DNA of 64,000 bases from Antedon bifida (lineage: Eukaryota > Echinodermata > Crinoidea > Comatulida > Antedonidae). The position numbers were made by a program, and so were the translations under genes. The stretch is taken from the NCBI GenBank assembly GCA_963402885.1, contig OY727097.1:3596001-3660000 (forward strand), read 5' to 3'. Positions 33,701 through 44,291 of this stretch are shown piece after piece (positions within the stretch are counted from its first letter, which is position 1; the number at the start of each line of letters is the position of its first letter). Below the pieces are notes generated by a model. It searched no databases and was not told the origin of the DNA. It was given only the letters and a program-made list of their open reading frames with translations.

Positions 33701-36043
33701 AATTACCCGGATGGCACAACAGTAGACACTGGTGATCGCAAAGCGGTAGAAGTGGTTTACTACATGTCTGTCCACACGTGTGAGGGGTCAGCCATGGGTC
33801 AGGCCTGGGGTCAACTTCCTTTCCACAGTGACAAACATAACGTGATGGACACTCAGAGTCTTTGTACTCATATCGACAATTGGGACTGCAAAAAAAATTA
33901 AAGATCATTTTTTGTCACTACTAGTAAAGCTCATTCACTAATGGGTAAAGCTCTGTCTACACTATTATAAACTAGTTTGACAAAAAAAGTGTGATGTGCC
34001 TAAATATTGTAGTGATATGACATCATCATGTCCATATATGGGCACATTTTTTTTTCACATAAACTTAGTGTATATAGAGCTTTTTACACTTTACTGGTGC
34101 AAATGTCTTTTGTTAGCCCACACTAATAGAAAATTCCATATTTGGCACATTATTATGCTGAATGTCCTGCAATACACTAGCATGCTTTAAGCTATGTTCA
34201 CACTGAGCCCTGATTCCGGTCTGGTGGCCGGAGAAAATTTGTGCTAGTTTCCGAGCGCTGCGTTGACATACGCACATTATTATGTTGAATGTCCTGCAAT
34301 ACAGCATGCTTTAACCAGTGTTTTAAAAACAATAATTATCTATAATTTATGTTCATTGTTCGTTGTTTTTGTTCGTTTATGTCACCTACCAATGCCATAA
34401 CTTCTCTGCTTCTGGAAAGTTCTCTTCCGAAAGAAAATTCTTTTGAACTGAGCCCTCTCTTGCCCACTTTTGAATGCATTGAAGATGGAGAATACAGTAA
34501 CACGTTTTACAGTACCAAATCTAATACAAAAACAAATTTCATATATATTCAAGAATTGGAAATGTCATAGAACTGTATTAGATTTTCAACATATTTATAT
34601 CAGGGTGCAGAAAATAAAGCTTAAATACATAAATGCTAATCACTGTAGAACCTTTGGGGAAATACAGTATGTAACGAGATATTTTGTTGGGTCCTGAAGG
34701 TGTCCCCTTAAATCTCTGTCTACACTATCAAACTTTATATGACAAAAAAATGTGATGTGCCCATATATGGACACAATGACATCATATCACTACCATATTT
34801 GGGCACATCACACTTTTCTTGTCAAACTAGTTTGTGTTATGGGGGTTCAGTTCTACTTTCTATGTATTTGATATAAGATATTAATAAATAATATTAATCT
34901 TTACCTGTTCTTCTCTTTTAACACTTTCAATACAAATTAGACAAACTGATTTGTCGTTTTGATTCCCATGAAATTGTTGTTTTTGCGTGGCTCCTATGGA
35001 GAAAAAGTAAATACAATACATCATGTAAATTTTAAAATGACTACAGTAGCAGAGGCTCACTGTCGAAACCAGAGCATGAGCAACCTAAATAGGTTAAGGG
35101 TCTTTCACACTTGTACGGTTTAGGTCTGGCACCGGCAAATCAATACGAACGTCAATGTTTTGTTCTCACGCGGCTACTCGCACATCGTTTTAGCGCATAG
35201 CCGCGTGGAGCAGGTGTAAAAGACCCTTTACGCCACTGTACAGTAGTAGCAACACGTCTTTATTGTTTTTACAAATAATTAAACAGCAATATTAATGTTT
35301 TTAATGCAAAATAAAGTAAAAAAAAAGTATTACCTAGGCCGAGTTGTTTGTTGTAATTTTTATATGTAGCCTCCTGAATAACTTCATAATTATCCTCATC
35401 ATCATCTTCAGAGGAGTCGCAATGTTCTTTTACATGCTGTACTGCTTCTCTCGTTTTTTCTGTATTATCATGGCGGTTCAATCCTCCGACGGCTAATGGC
35501 GTTCCATTCCTTTTGTCTGAAACATCAAATATAATTATTCAATACCAAGTACAGTAATTTTCCTCTGGTTTCGATTAGTACATTGATATGTAGTTCATTG
35601 ATAGTGAACCAAATAACTTACATTTCAAGACAGTTTCGCCTTGAAACGCAAGTTAAATTTACTGGTTTATTCTGAATGAACTACATATCAGAAGTACAGT
35701 GATTGTTGAGGATTTTGGTAAGGGTATCAGTCAAGTAATAATCTATCAAAACGGGGTTGCAATCATGGTTAAACAATCATTTATTTTTTAAATAAAAAGA
35801 GATTAAAAGTTTGAATAAATAACATTGATTTACAAACAGTCACCAAGGCAGTACTTGGTTTTTACTAAGCTATGCCTCAGTAGCACTCAGTAGAGCCAGA
35901 ATGAAAGCGGTACCTTTGTGGTTGTGGTGGTCTCCAAAGGCAGTACTTGTGTTATTTGCGGTCACATCTGCATTCCTAGACCTTCCTCTGCCACGTCCAG
36001 CCTTTCCACGGCCCAGCAAAGAATACGTTGATGGGTCGGTCAT
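27755..36043 (-). CDS. NFXL1: NFXL1, NF-X1-type zinc finger protein with RING-like domain
   Basis: 17 coding exons on the minus strand: 36043-35914, 35516-35334, 34993-34905, 34520-34390, 33885-33707, 33302-33144, 32944-32729, 32492-32377, 31939-31717, 31626-31506, 31409-31250, 31156-31043, 30623-30492, 29977-29811, 29189-29009, 28596-28456, 27919-27755. All phases close, giving 868 residues (human 911). After a Gly/Arg-rich start and an acidic stretch comes a RING-CH-like module (CLICIESVK at 122 to CPNC at 178-181). A long array of Cys/His fingers of the form C-x3-C-x3-L-x-C-G-x-H-x-C follows. A charged helix ([15 protein letters not shown]) and a hydrophobic C-terminal segment at about 849-868 suggest tail anchoring in a membrane, as in vertebrate NFXL1. 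NFX1 itself lacks this tail. An acceptor six bases before the ATG implies an upstream noncoding exon. Several introns carry foldback elements. Confidence 0.95.
27969..28054 (-). mobile_element. Family A element, short form, in the last NFXL1 intron
   Basis: 86 bp with both TIRs and almost no interior. Confidence 0.86.
28123..28399. mobile_element. Family H element split by a family A insertion
   Basis: Ends AGTGGCATAACAG and TGTGTTACACCACT are inverted repeats. The same sequence is found uninterrupted at 61232-61387. A complete family A copy (28232-28361) sits inside it. Confidence 0.8.
28232..28361 (+). mobile_element. Family A element nested in family H
   Basis: Both TIRs are present. The interior has CCATATATGG and one CCATATTTGG. 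Confidence 0.9.
28680..28985. repeat. Family F repeat, copy 2
   Basis: Same word order as copy 1. It lies between the NFXL1 exons at 28596 and 29009. Confidence 0.7.
30074..30435. mobile_element. Composite of tandem/nested family A copies
   Basis: The sequence GTCTACACTATCAAACTTTA occurs repeatedly, with internal blocks in both orientations and a normal right end at GACAGAGCTTTA. At least three partial copies are fused in an NFXL1 intron. Confidence 0.82.
30680..30890. repeat. Family B repeat in an NFXL1 intron
   Basis: AAGGGGACAC and TGTCCCCTTAATAGAGG words in repeated array, ending TTTTACTGTA. Confidence 0.7.
32205..32362. repeat. Family B repeat in an NFXL1 intron
   Basis: TATTCAGGGACAC, ATTAAGGGGACACTTTG and a terminal TACTGTA. 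It lies close to the exon at 32377. Confidence 0.65.
32544..32716. repeat. Inverted and tandem repeat beside an NFXL1 splice donor
   Basis: CTTTCCTCCAGCAAG and its complement CTTGCTGGAGGAAAG recur together with short AATAAA- and CTGCCA-containing segments, forming a partial hairpin. The block ends about 7 nt from the donor of the NFXL1 exon 32944-32729 (minus strand). Confidence 0.65.
33368..33420 (+). repeat. tRNA-like SINE fragment
   Basis: TGGCTTGGTGG resembles a pol III A box and GGGTTCTGTCAAG a weak B box, with tRNA-like spacing. It lies in an NFXL1 intron on the opposite strand. Confidence 0.4.
33947..34083 (-). mobile_element. Family A element in an NFXL1 intron
   Basis: The left TIR is intact. 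The right TIR is eroded to TAGTGTATATAGAGCTTT. Confidence 0.83.
34146..34315. repeat. Direct repeats around an 80-bp insert
   Basis: GCACATTATTATGCTGAATG through GCATGCTTTAA occurs at about 34146-34190 and again at 34272-34315, flanking a GC-richer segment with CCGGTCTGGTGGCCGG. Confidence 0.7.
34710..34836 (+). mobile_element. Family A element lacking its right terminus
   Basis: The left TIR and interior are clear. The copy stops after CAAACTAGTTTG. A family B fragment abuts it on the left. Confidence 0.82.
35094..35231. mobile_element. Family E foldback element in an NFXL1 intron
   Basis: Left end AAGGGTCTTTCACACTTGTA mirrors right end GGTGTAAAAGACCCTT. The interior has CCGGCAAATCAATACGAACG. 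Confidence 0.8.
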
Positions 36044-37088
36044 CTTTGTCTGGTGATAATAACAGTTGTTTATTTAGTATTTTTATGCAGTATTACTTTA
36101 GCATGTAATTGCATTTATAGATTTCATCTAATATAAATAAAATATTGATGTTTTATATATTTTACAATAATCTTATACATATGTTAAATCAAAATTAAGA
36201 GTCATAATTAATCATGTAGGTAAAAAATAAATCTATTTATTATTATTATTTATCTTTTACCTCCATGCATGCAGCACAGATGATTGGTCCTCTCTTTTAC
36301 TCTACACACTACTGTACTCCTAGACTACAGCTACTCACTCAGGCCGCAGGCTCTCAGCTCCCTGATCGAATTCTATATACACTAGGCCTACTCTAGCTAG
36401 GCCTACACAAACATACAGCTAGCTCAGCAGACTGCTGTCGCTGGCTGCTATTCTATTAAATTTGTTTACAAATAATTATATCATAGAGTAGGCCCTACTC
36501 ATATATTACTAGAAACACAATTACTATTTATTTAAAAAATAACCACCTGTTTTCGTGGAAGTAAGAAAATACCAGCATTATTGCCATGTTGACGTTTGAC
36601 AACGAAATGGAGCCCTGCGAAATGAATGAGAAAAATGAAAGTGAACGACCGGGAACAGTTTATGAGTTACGCCCTCATTACAAAATATTTTTCGTTTTCC
36701 AATTTTGGTTTTTCCATGATTTTTCTTTTAAAATTCGTCATCGGTGTAGTGAAGAAGCCTGTAATGACTTTATAAGACATTATGGGATAAACTACTATGT
36801 ATGGATGTTCTAGTGCATCCTAAAAACAAATAATTCAAGTCGGTGTGAGGGTTAGTCTCTTCACTGCCGTTATGTATAAATTAGATTGATAATGACTTGA
36901 TGTTTAGAACCAGTGTGGATAACAAGTGCCTGGACGTAAAAAAATGATTAACCTTTGACCTGCTCCATCCGACTTCCCTTCCTTTCAGAAGTAAACGTTT
37001 GTATATATCCTAGATAATTGTCATTTTATCTGTTTATAAACATGTTTCATGATTGTAAATGAAGTAATACCATAATTCATTATTTCGT
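36044..37088. promoter_or_regulatory. Divergent upstream region of NFXL1 and UBE3A
   Basis: Head-to-head spacer of 1.05 kb. The part at 36255-36460 holds an inverted CCAAT box (ATTGG), several AGGCCTA words and, on the minus strand, an exon-like end GCATGGAG before GTAAAA, which is a possible NFXL1 noncoding exon. The UBE3A transcription start cannot be placed. The open frame at 36586-36813 has no family similarity. Confidence 0.45.
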
Positions 37089-40000
37089 ATGAATCCACTA
37101 GAGTCAAATTCTGACAGTAGCTTGGGAGCAGCGGCCCAAGAAAGGTAAGGTAAAATCCCACAGCAACAACACAACACTCAGCAGTCAGTACACCACCATC
37201 ATCAACACAACACAGCCACCCATCCCAGTTAGGTGGAATTGCTGATGCCACTACTTTACTTTACCCTCCTTCCTAGCCTAGGCCTAGTAGCATTTCTTTA
37301 GCTTCTGGGTTTAACATTTTTAGAAATGATTTCATTTATTTATTTTTTTAGTACTGTAAAATCTATAAAATCAACGACACAAGAAACTGGTGAAGAGATG
37401 TAAGTTAGCCCATTTTTTTTTATATTATAATTAACAAATGTTGGTATTGTTATGTTTATAATGGCCCTGGTTTATTGTTGTATTTGTCTGCAATTATTAA
37501 TTACAACTTAACTTTTTCTAGAGCATTGCTTCTATCTAAGGGATTTGAGCTTGATTTATGAATCGATTCTTTTAATCGTTTTTTAATGTTCATCTTCTTT
37601 AGGAAGCGAGCTGCACAACATTTAATCGAACGCTACTTTTACCAACTGGTTCAGGGTTGTGGTAATGTTGAGTGTACAAATGAACACTGCGCATCAAACT
37701 GTAAGCAGGCTAAGATATCCAGCAATGAAGCTGCAGTTAAAGCTATTGAGCTGGTCAAGATGAAAGCCAAACTGTGTGATTCTTGTCCTAACAAGCAAAG
37801 AAAAAAGTACAAGCTAGCATCAACAGCAAGCAGCACAGCTAGTGTAGCACCAGATCAGCCGGACAAACCCCAAGAACAATCTACAACCAAAGACAAACAA
37901 GCTAGTGAAAAAGGTAAGTTGTTTGGTCCATAGAAATTTTGAATTATTTTTAGCGAGTACAACTTCATCTCTTTGATTACATTATTTAATTTCAGTCATT
38001 ATTGTTCTTGTTGGAGAAAACTAACAAGCAAACCTTTAAAGCTCTGCACTACACTATCAAACTTTATGTGAAATATATGGACATGATGATGTCATATCAC
38101 TACCATATTTGGGTATATCACTACCATATTTGGGTACATTACACTTTTTTGTCAAACTACTGTAGTTTGATAGTGTAGACAGAGCTTAAGATTAGTTACA
38201 TCACTATACATACAATTATTTCTATTCGTAATATGTATAATAGTATGTTTTTTTTCCTTTTTAGTTGCAGCTAAAGTTAGTTTTGTTACTGAAGAAATTA
38301 TAACAGAAAAAATAAACATATTAAAAGAAAGCAAATCGGCAAGTCCATTAGTTCGTTTAATTGGCAGCGTATTCTCAGATTGGCAGGCTTTAAACCGAAG
38401 CTTCTTGAAAAGGAAACCACTTACGAAAGAGGAGAAAAGCGCGTTAAGCGAGGACAAGGACAAAGATACTGATGAATGCGACGCTGCTTCTTGTAGCTAC
38501 AGTAGACAAAGTAGTGAACTGGATGAACCTTCAGAGTTAGACCTTGATGCTCTCAAGCGCGTATACACTGCTTTACAAAGTTGCGAACAACCTAATATAA
38601 TTAACGCATTGCAGAATGCAATTGATTCGCTTGCTTCCACCGTTGAGATGGAAGCCAGATGGAACTACGATCTTAAGGACAAACCAGAGATGTTGAACTT
38701 TATTTTGATCGTCATGGAGAATCCAATGCTGCAGAGTCCAGAGTTTCTGGATTTATCGCTGCCACGGTTTTGCAAAGCGGTCGCCTCTTTACCGATCGCT
38801 GCTCAGACTAACCTTGTCAATAAGTATTCAAAGTTTTCGCCCGAAAATCTAAAGACAAAACTTGATACACTACAGCAACTTGTAACATACAAGGCCATCA
38901 CAGGAACTTTTCGTAATATTCAACAAATGCATGTGAATGATGACTCCGCGATAACTAACGCAACAAAGTTTATGCGTATTATCTATTATGCGAGTATTCT
39001 TGGTGGTACTTTAGATGTATCGTCCTATAAAGCAACACCGGATGAAGAAACCGACTGGCGCGACATGCTCGGTGCAGTAGGGCCGGAAAATAAAGATCGT
39101 AAAGTACCGGTCCGGGATGAACTCGAAAAAGCACTTGGCATCGATGTACTTACAAGTACTAAGCCACTTATTCCATTTTCCGAATTTTACAATGAACCGC
39201 TTAACGAGCAGCTTGAGGTCGATCATGATTTCACGCATTTTAAAAATCATGATCCCGATAAGTTTTCGTTTCTCAACTTCCCGTTCATTTTATTGCCAGC
39301 CACTAAGAATCAAGGCTTGTTTTATGACAACAGAATACGCATGTTTAACGAGCGCAGGATGACGGTATTGCATAGTTTAGTACAAGGAGATCAGTTCAAT
39401 CCTTATCTTAAATTGAAAGTTCGACGTGATCATGTCGTAGATGACGCTCTAGTGAGGGTGAGTTATAACAAGTATACAGCCTTGTTTGGTTTTAATTCCC
39501 GCTTCAACTTAAGGCTAATTTACACAGACGAGCGGTAATGGTAAGCGGAAAACCACCTAGCTTGTCCCACGTAGAATCTGTATCTATCCTGAGCAGAAAC
39601 CGACTGTCCGTGTTTTGTGTAAATGGTCATAAGAAATAACATAGATTCTATATTGTTATTACCGTTACTGCTCGTCTGTGTAAATTGGCCTTTTCCATAA
39701 ATCTATTATCATTGATGGAATGTTCCATTTTCCCCAAAGTCATATCGATTAGCCTAATAATGGCCTATTTTGGTTCATCCAAGTGAGTAACTATTGAATT
39801 TTTTTATTATTCTGAACTGAATATTACCGCAATTTTTGTAAATTTCAGTTGGAGCTGATCGCAATGGACAATCCAGGAGATCTGAAGAAACAGTTGTTTG
39901 TGGAGTTTCAAGGAGAGCAAGGTGTCGATGAGGGCGGTGTTTCTAAAGAGTTTTTTCAGTTGGTTATACAAGAAATCTTTAATCCTGACATAGGTAATTT

Positions 40001-43000
40001 TCAGGTTGTTATCACCACAATTGACACCGTCAATCTCAACATCATTTCCACCATTACAATTGTTACCATCAGCTTTGTGAATAGTGTTCCGGCGAGCTCA
40101 CATATGGGAGCTTCAAAGTGATGGAGAATGGAGCAGTGTAAATGGTTCCTCTGCTTTTCTTATTTTTTTGGTTATGGATCATTTGTGTAGCACTTAGAAA
40201 CATGCTATTAGGCGCTATATAAGACTAGCATTATTATTATTTTTTTATCACAATTATCTGATGTCATCACCATTATTTGCTTAATTAATTAATTGTTTTT
40301 ATGATGTAGGTATGTTTGTGGAAAATGAAGAAAACAAAACGTATTGGTTCAATACAATGAGTTTTGAATCTGATCGGCAGTTCACTTTAATTGGTGTTGT
40401 GCTAGGCTTAGCAATCTACAACAACATTATTCTAAACGTCCAGTTTCCCATGACGCTCTATCGCAAGCTTTTGGGAAAACGTGCTACATTCAACGACATG
40501 CTAGAATGTAAACCAGTAAGTCAAACCACATTTTGGTTTATACTTTATATTGCTGCATTAACAATGGATTCACCAAAGTCTGTCTGATTTTAGTCTAAAG
40601 CTCTGTCTACACTATCAAACTTTATGTGACAAAAAAATGTGATGTGCCCATATATGGACATGATGATGTTATATTTGGGCACATCACACTTTTTTTGGCA
40701 AACTAGTCTTTAGTGTAGACACAGTTTTATGTCTGATTTTAGTCTAAATTTGTGGTGGGATTATACTAGAGTATGGGATTATACTCGAGTATGGGATTGT
40801 ACTAGAGTATGGGATTATACTCGGGTATGGGATTATACTCGAGTATGGGAATATACTAGAGTATGCGATTATACTCGGGTATGGGATTATACTCGAGTAT
40901 GGGATTATACTTGGGTAATATATGGTAATTTTATACAATACAATACACAGAGATAAAACTCCCTATGAATTTGTATATTCCATTTGAGTTAATTACATTT
41001 ACATTTTAGCTATAAATATTGAAACTAAATGAATATTTATGTCCTTTCTCCTCATGAATATTCATATCCTTTCTTCTCATGAATATTCATATCCTTCCTT
41101 CTCATGAATATTCATATCCTTCCTCCTCATGAATATTAATGAAGTAACGGAAATCGTGCTTGTATTTTGCTAGAATAGCCATGTTTTATGTTTACCTGGG
41201 CTTTTTATTATAAGTCTCTCTTCAAGTCAGGGCAAGAATTACTCACATAACTTATTTCATAAACAATAATTTTATATCTTTTATATTTCGTGACAGGTTC
41301 TGTACAACAGTATGAAATCTTTGTTAGAATATGAAGGGAATGTGGAGGAGGATTTTATGCAGACATTCAGCGTTGGTATGAGTGACGTATTCGGTGGTTC
41401 CAAGAGACAAAAATTGAAAGAAGATGGAGATAAGATACCATTAACTAATGATAATAGACAGGTACAAGAAACTGGTATTAATTTTATGTCCTTTGGATGG
41501 GATGTAGAGCTGTTGGTCCTGTGTACATATAGTAATGATAAAGTAAGACCAACTCAGCAGTGTCGTACTACGAGGCCCGATAAAATGTCTTGACTCGTCG
41601 GTGCTGTCTGAGTTGGCCTGTACACTATTCGGAAAAGTAGGAGATCGTCTTCCGGTGTGCTGATCTGGTAGGCGCTGCACTGCTAGCTGCCGTGGGTCCA
41701 TAGAGGACCTAATCCGAATTTCCAGTTAAGCTTGACTAAATCGAATAAATACCTTTAACTGCTGGTAGAATGGACCATGGATGTAATTTACATACAGGTG
41801 GTCAACTATATTTAAAATAAGCTTACTTTGAACTAGTGATAAATAAAGATAGGGTATTAATAGAAATTACTTTTAATTCATATAATTAAATTTCATTATT
41901 TAGGAGTTTGTTGATCTGTATGCAGACTTCATCTTGAACAGGTCAGTTAGCAAACAATTTCAGGCTTTTAAACGTGGCTTTGATATGGTTACCGATGAAA
42001 GCCCTCTCAAGATATGGTTTAGACCAGAAGAGGTTGAGCTGTTGGTTTGCGGTAACAAGGTAATTCTAATTGCACATATTTGGGCACATTACACTTTTTG
42101 GTCAAACTAGTTTTATAGTCTAGACAAGGCTTAAGAGTAGTCTCATGCTCTGCGTCTTTAGGAATTTAGTAAGGTTTTTCAGTACCTTGAGCAAGGATTA
42201 TCCTAGATTAAGGCACAGAAAATAAAAAAACAATTTACCTCGGTAATTATCTTTTTTTTTTATTAGCCCCACAATTAAAAACCTTGTATTTTGGAGAGAA
42301 AGATTTAGTTCACTCATTCAAGTATAGGATAAGATTGTTAAAATTATACGATTCTTTTCTAGTATTTTGATTTTGAATCGTTGGAGGGTTCCACAGAATA
42401 CGATGGTGGATACAGTAACACAACACCTGTGATCAAGTAAGTGTTACAATTATACATGGCAAATATATTACAAAGCCATGCTGCTCATAGAATGTTTGTA
42501 TCGTAATATGAAGTGAGTGCAAAATATTATATTATTGTAGACCCACCCCTTTATTTATCCTAACTTTGTTTTACGAGGGTAGCTCTAACAGCTCTACCAC
42601 AGCAGTACAGCTGACTATAAGCACTCTTAAAAACAATACCAAAAATATACAATACATTAAACATCAAATTACATACAATTACATAGACCCTATTTCTATA
42701 GTAGGTATAGTGTAAATGGGAAATGCATTTATGTTGCTCTCAAAATATGCCAGTACTGCTCCTGGACCTACTCAAGTGATGGTCCAGATCTGCATCTGGC
42801 ACAGGGCTGTCCTAACTTTATGCAGTGTTTACACTTACTGATTGGTGACCCAGGGCTGGCCCAAATCGTAAGTGTTAATGGGGTCTTAGTTAATAAAAAT
42901 AATAATAATTTTTTATAGATATTTTTGGGAAGTAGTGAATGCATTCTCAGACGAACAGAAGAAGCAGTTACTGATGTTTACAACTGGTAGTGATCGAGTC

Positions 43001-43884
43001 CCCGTCGGTGGTCTTGCCAAGTTGCGGTTAATCATCGCAAAAAATGGTCCTGACTCGAACAGGTAAGAATGACTTCAGTTCTATTTCAACTATATAGATG
43101 TTGGAAAATTTTCAAATCGTATTGTGGATAAATAGAATTAGAGTTCTTTGCATAATTGGGATAAATGGAATTTACTACAGGATGAAATCATCTGTGTACC
43201 TAGTGTAAAGTTATTCACAGGAAAGATGAGCGTTGTCTACACTATCAAACTTTATGTGACGACAAATTGTGATGTGCCCATATATGGACATGATGATGTC
43301 ATACCACTACCATATTTGAGCACATCACACTTTATGACAGTGTAGACAGAGCTTAAGAAATGAAGGGTCAATTTAATCAAGTATAGCTCATATTATGGTA
43401 CAGGTATAGGTTTATTTCATTTACAATTCAGTATGTAGATGTACAGAAAGTAGTCCCGTATGCCAATAGAAGACTCATATTCCATCAAGCAGTTTCAAGG
43501 CCAAGGACAGTCTCACGTTCCAGTATTAGTTTAGTTTAACAAAAAAGTGTGATGTGCCCAAATATGGTAGTGATATGCCCAAATATGATAGTGATATGCC
43601 CAAATATGATAGTGATATGCCCAAATATGATAGTGATATGCCCAAATATGATTGTAATATGACATCATCATGTCCATATATGGGCACATCACATAAAGTT
43701 TGATAGTGTAGGCAGAGCTTAATATACCTACAGTATAATAAAAAAGTTGTATTCTTTTAACAGACTACCAACAGCCCACACCTGTTTCAATGTTCTTTTA
43801 CTACCAGAGTACGCAACCAGAGAGAAACTAAAGGACCGTCTCGTCAAAGCGATCACACATGCCAAGGGTTTCGGTATGCTGTAA
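37089..43884 (+). CDS. UBE3A: UBE3A (E6AP) HECT-type E3 ubiquitin ligase
   Basis: 11 coding exons: 37089-37144, 37352-37399, 37603-37913, 38265-39457, 39849-39993, 40310-40515, 41297-41461, 41904-42059, 42363-42436, 42919-43062, 43764-43884. Phases close and the product is 872 residues, within the range of human isoforms (852-875). UBE3A transfers ubiquitin from E2 to substrates via a HECT thioester. The AZUL zinc domain starts at [16 protein letters not shown] (residue 35) with its Cys ligands ([19 protein letters not shown]). The large fourth exon carries the conserved middle region. The HECT domain runs from about [16 protein letters not shown] to the end, with catalytic Cys840 in HTCFN. 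The C-terminus KGFGML equals the human one. The 34 residues before MKRAA are family-variable, as in the alternative N-termini of human UBE3A. The initiating exon choice is inferred from frame only. Confidence 0.96.
37352..37399 (+). other. UBE3A: UBE3A exon 2, ends inside the conserved start codon
   Basis: The exon ends ...GAAGAGAT before GTAAGT and exon 3 starts GAAGCGAGC, so the ATG of the conserved MKRAA start is assembled only by splicing. The upstream frame is open through exon 1 to the ATG at 37089. Confidence 0.75.
38038..38188 (+). mobile_element. Family A element in UBE3A intron 3
   Basis: Both TIRs are present, and the interior has two CCATATTTGG words. Confidence 0.88.
39510..39692. 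mobile_element. Family D foldback element in UBE3A intron 4
   Basis: TIRs AATTTACACAGACGAGCGGT and GCTCGTCTGTGTAAATTGGC are inverted. It starts about 52 bp past the splice donor of the largest UBE3A exon, and the open frame of that exon artificially runs into it. Confidence 0.85.
40597..40729 (+). mobile_element. Family A element between direct repeats
   Basis: Both TIRs are recognisable. TGTCTGATTTTAGTCTAAA occurs immediately on each side (about 40580-40598 and 40731-40749). Confidence 0.86.
40748..40918. repeat. 18-bp minisatellite
   Basis: About nine copies of GGGATTATACTCGAGTAT. Each unit holds an imperfect ATACTCGAGTAT palindrome. Related words occur at 50700-50950. Confidence 0.92.
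41034..41141. repeat. 27-bp tandem repeat
   Basis: Four copies of CTCATGAATATTCATATCCT plus TYCTY. The core ATGAATATTCAT is a perfect palindrome. Confidence 0.9.
41484..41705 (+). repeat. Interspersed repeat in UBE3A intron 7
   Basis: GAGCTGTTGGTCCTGTGTAC is found inverted near 57270-57330. ATTCGGAAAAGTAGG is similar to the element at 59340. It is responsible for open frames running past the exon at 41461. Confidence 0.55.
42073..42134 (+). mobile_element. Family A right-end fragment in UBE3A intron 8
   Basis: Only the last 60 bp of the element, starting 13 bp from the splice donor at 42060. Confidence 0.78.
43227..43355 (+). mobile_element. Family A element in the last UBE3A intron
   Basis: Left TIR TGTCTACACTATCAAACT and right TIR CAGTGTAGACAGAGCTT. 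The right arm is shortened. Confidence 0.86.
43526..43722 (-). mobile_element. Family A element with an expanded internal unit
   Basis: The unit GATATGCCCAAATATGATA is amplified to about five or six tandem copies. Later copies carry CCAAATATGA in place of CCAAATATGG. Confidence 0.86.
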
Positions 43885-43964
43885 GTGAATGTAAATATTA
43901 ACCAATCATGTATTGGTATGTTACAAACTGTCCTAACAGTGAATTGGTTTTAGATATGGTATTA

Positions 43965-43970
43965 AATAAA
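43965..43970 (+). terminator. Probable UBE3A polyadenylation signal
   Basis: AATAAA 80 nt after the UBE3A stop codon. Position is typical, but there is no transcript evidence. Confidence 0.5.
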
Positions 43971-44091
43971 CCTTTCTGTCCAACAAAGGATTTTTTTATG
44001 GTAGAAGCCTAGCCCTGACTGATTTTTTATGCACATGTGAGGCTGGTCTATTTATAGCCTTAAATGTACCTACTGTTTAAGTTTATGGCCT

Positions 44092-44291
44092 AAGCTTGGT
44101 TCCCACTAGCAACACAACATACGCAATGTAAGAAAGTGCCCTTCCAATAATTGTGTTTGCCCCCGCCTGCGTGAAATCAAACCTGTGATGTTTTCAGCAG
44201 TGTTGCGTTGTCGGTTCCAACTTGTGAGTACGCAATTCAGCACTTTTCGTCAAAACTTTGATGCATTGCGTCGCTAGTGGGAACCATGCTT
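44092..44291. mobile_element. Family C foldback element
   Basis: TIR AAGCTTGGTTCCCACTAGCA at the left, CTAGTGGGAACCATGCTT at the right. ACGCAATG-type words are inside. Confidence 0.85.

Noticed and set aside
36586..36813. 75-codon open frame upstream of UBE3A
   Set aside because: The peptide has no recognised similarity and does not join in phase with the UBE3A exons. It could be 5' leader sequence.
39458..39538. Extension of the large UBE3A open frame
   Set aside because: The true exon ends at AGG before GTGAGT (39457). The rest runs into a family D foldback, and the next exon continues the conserved HECT sequence in phase.
40729..40956. Open frames with repeated [12 protein letters not shown] on both strands
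   Set aside because: They come from the 18-bp minisatellite, which is open in several frames by chance.
43879..43888. CTGTAAGTG at the end of UBE3A could be a splice donor
   Set aside because: The frame ends with the family's terminal KGFGML immediately before TAA, so the stop codon is genuine. The donor-like match is coincidental.
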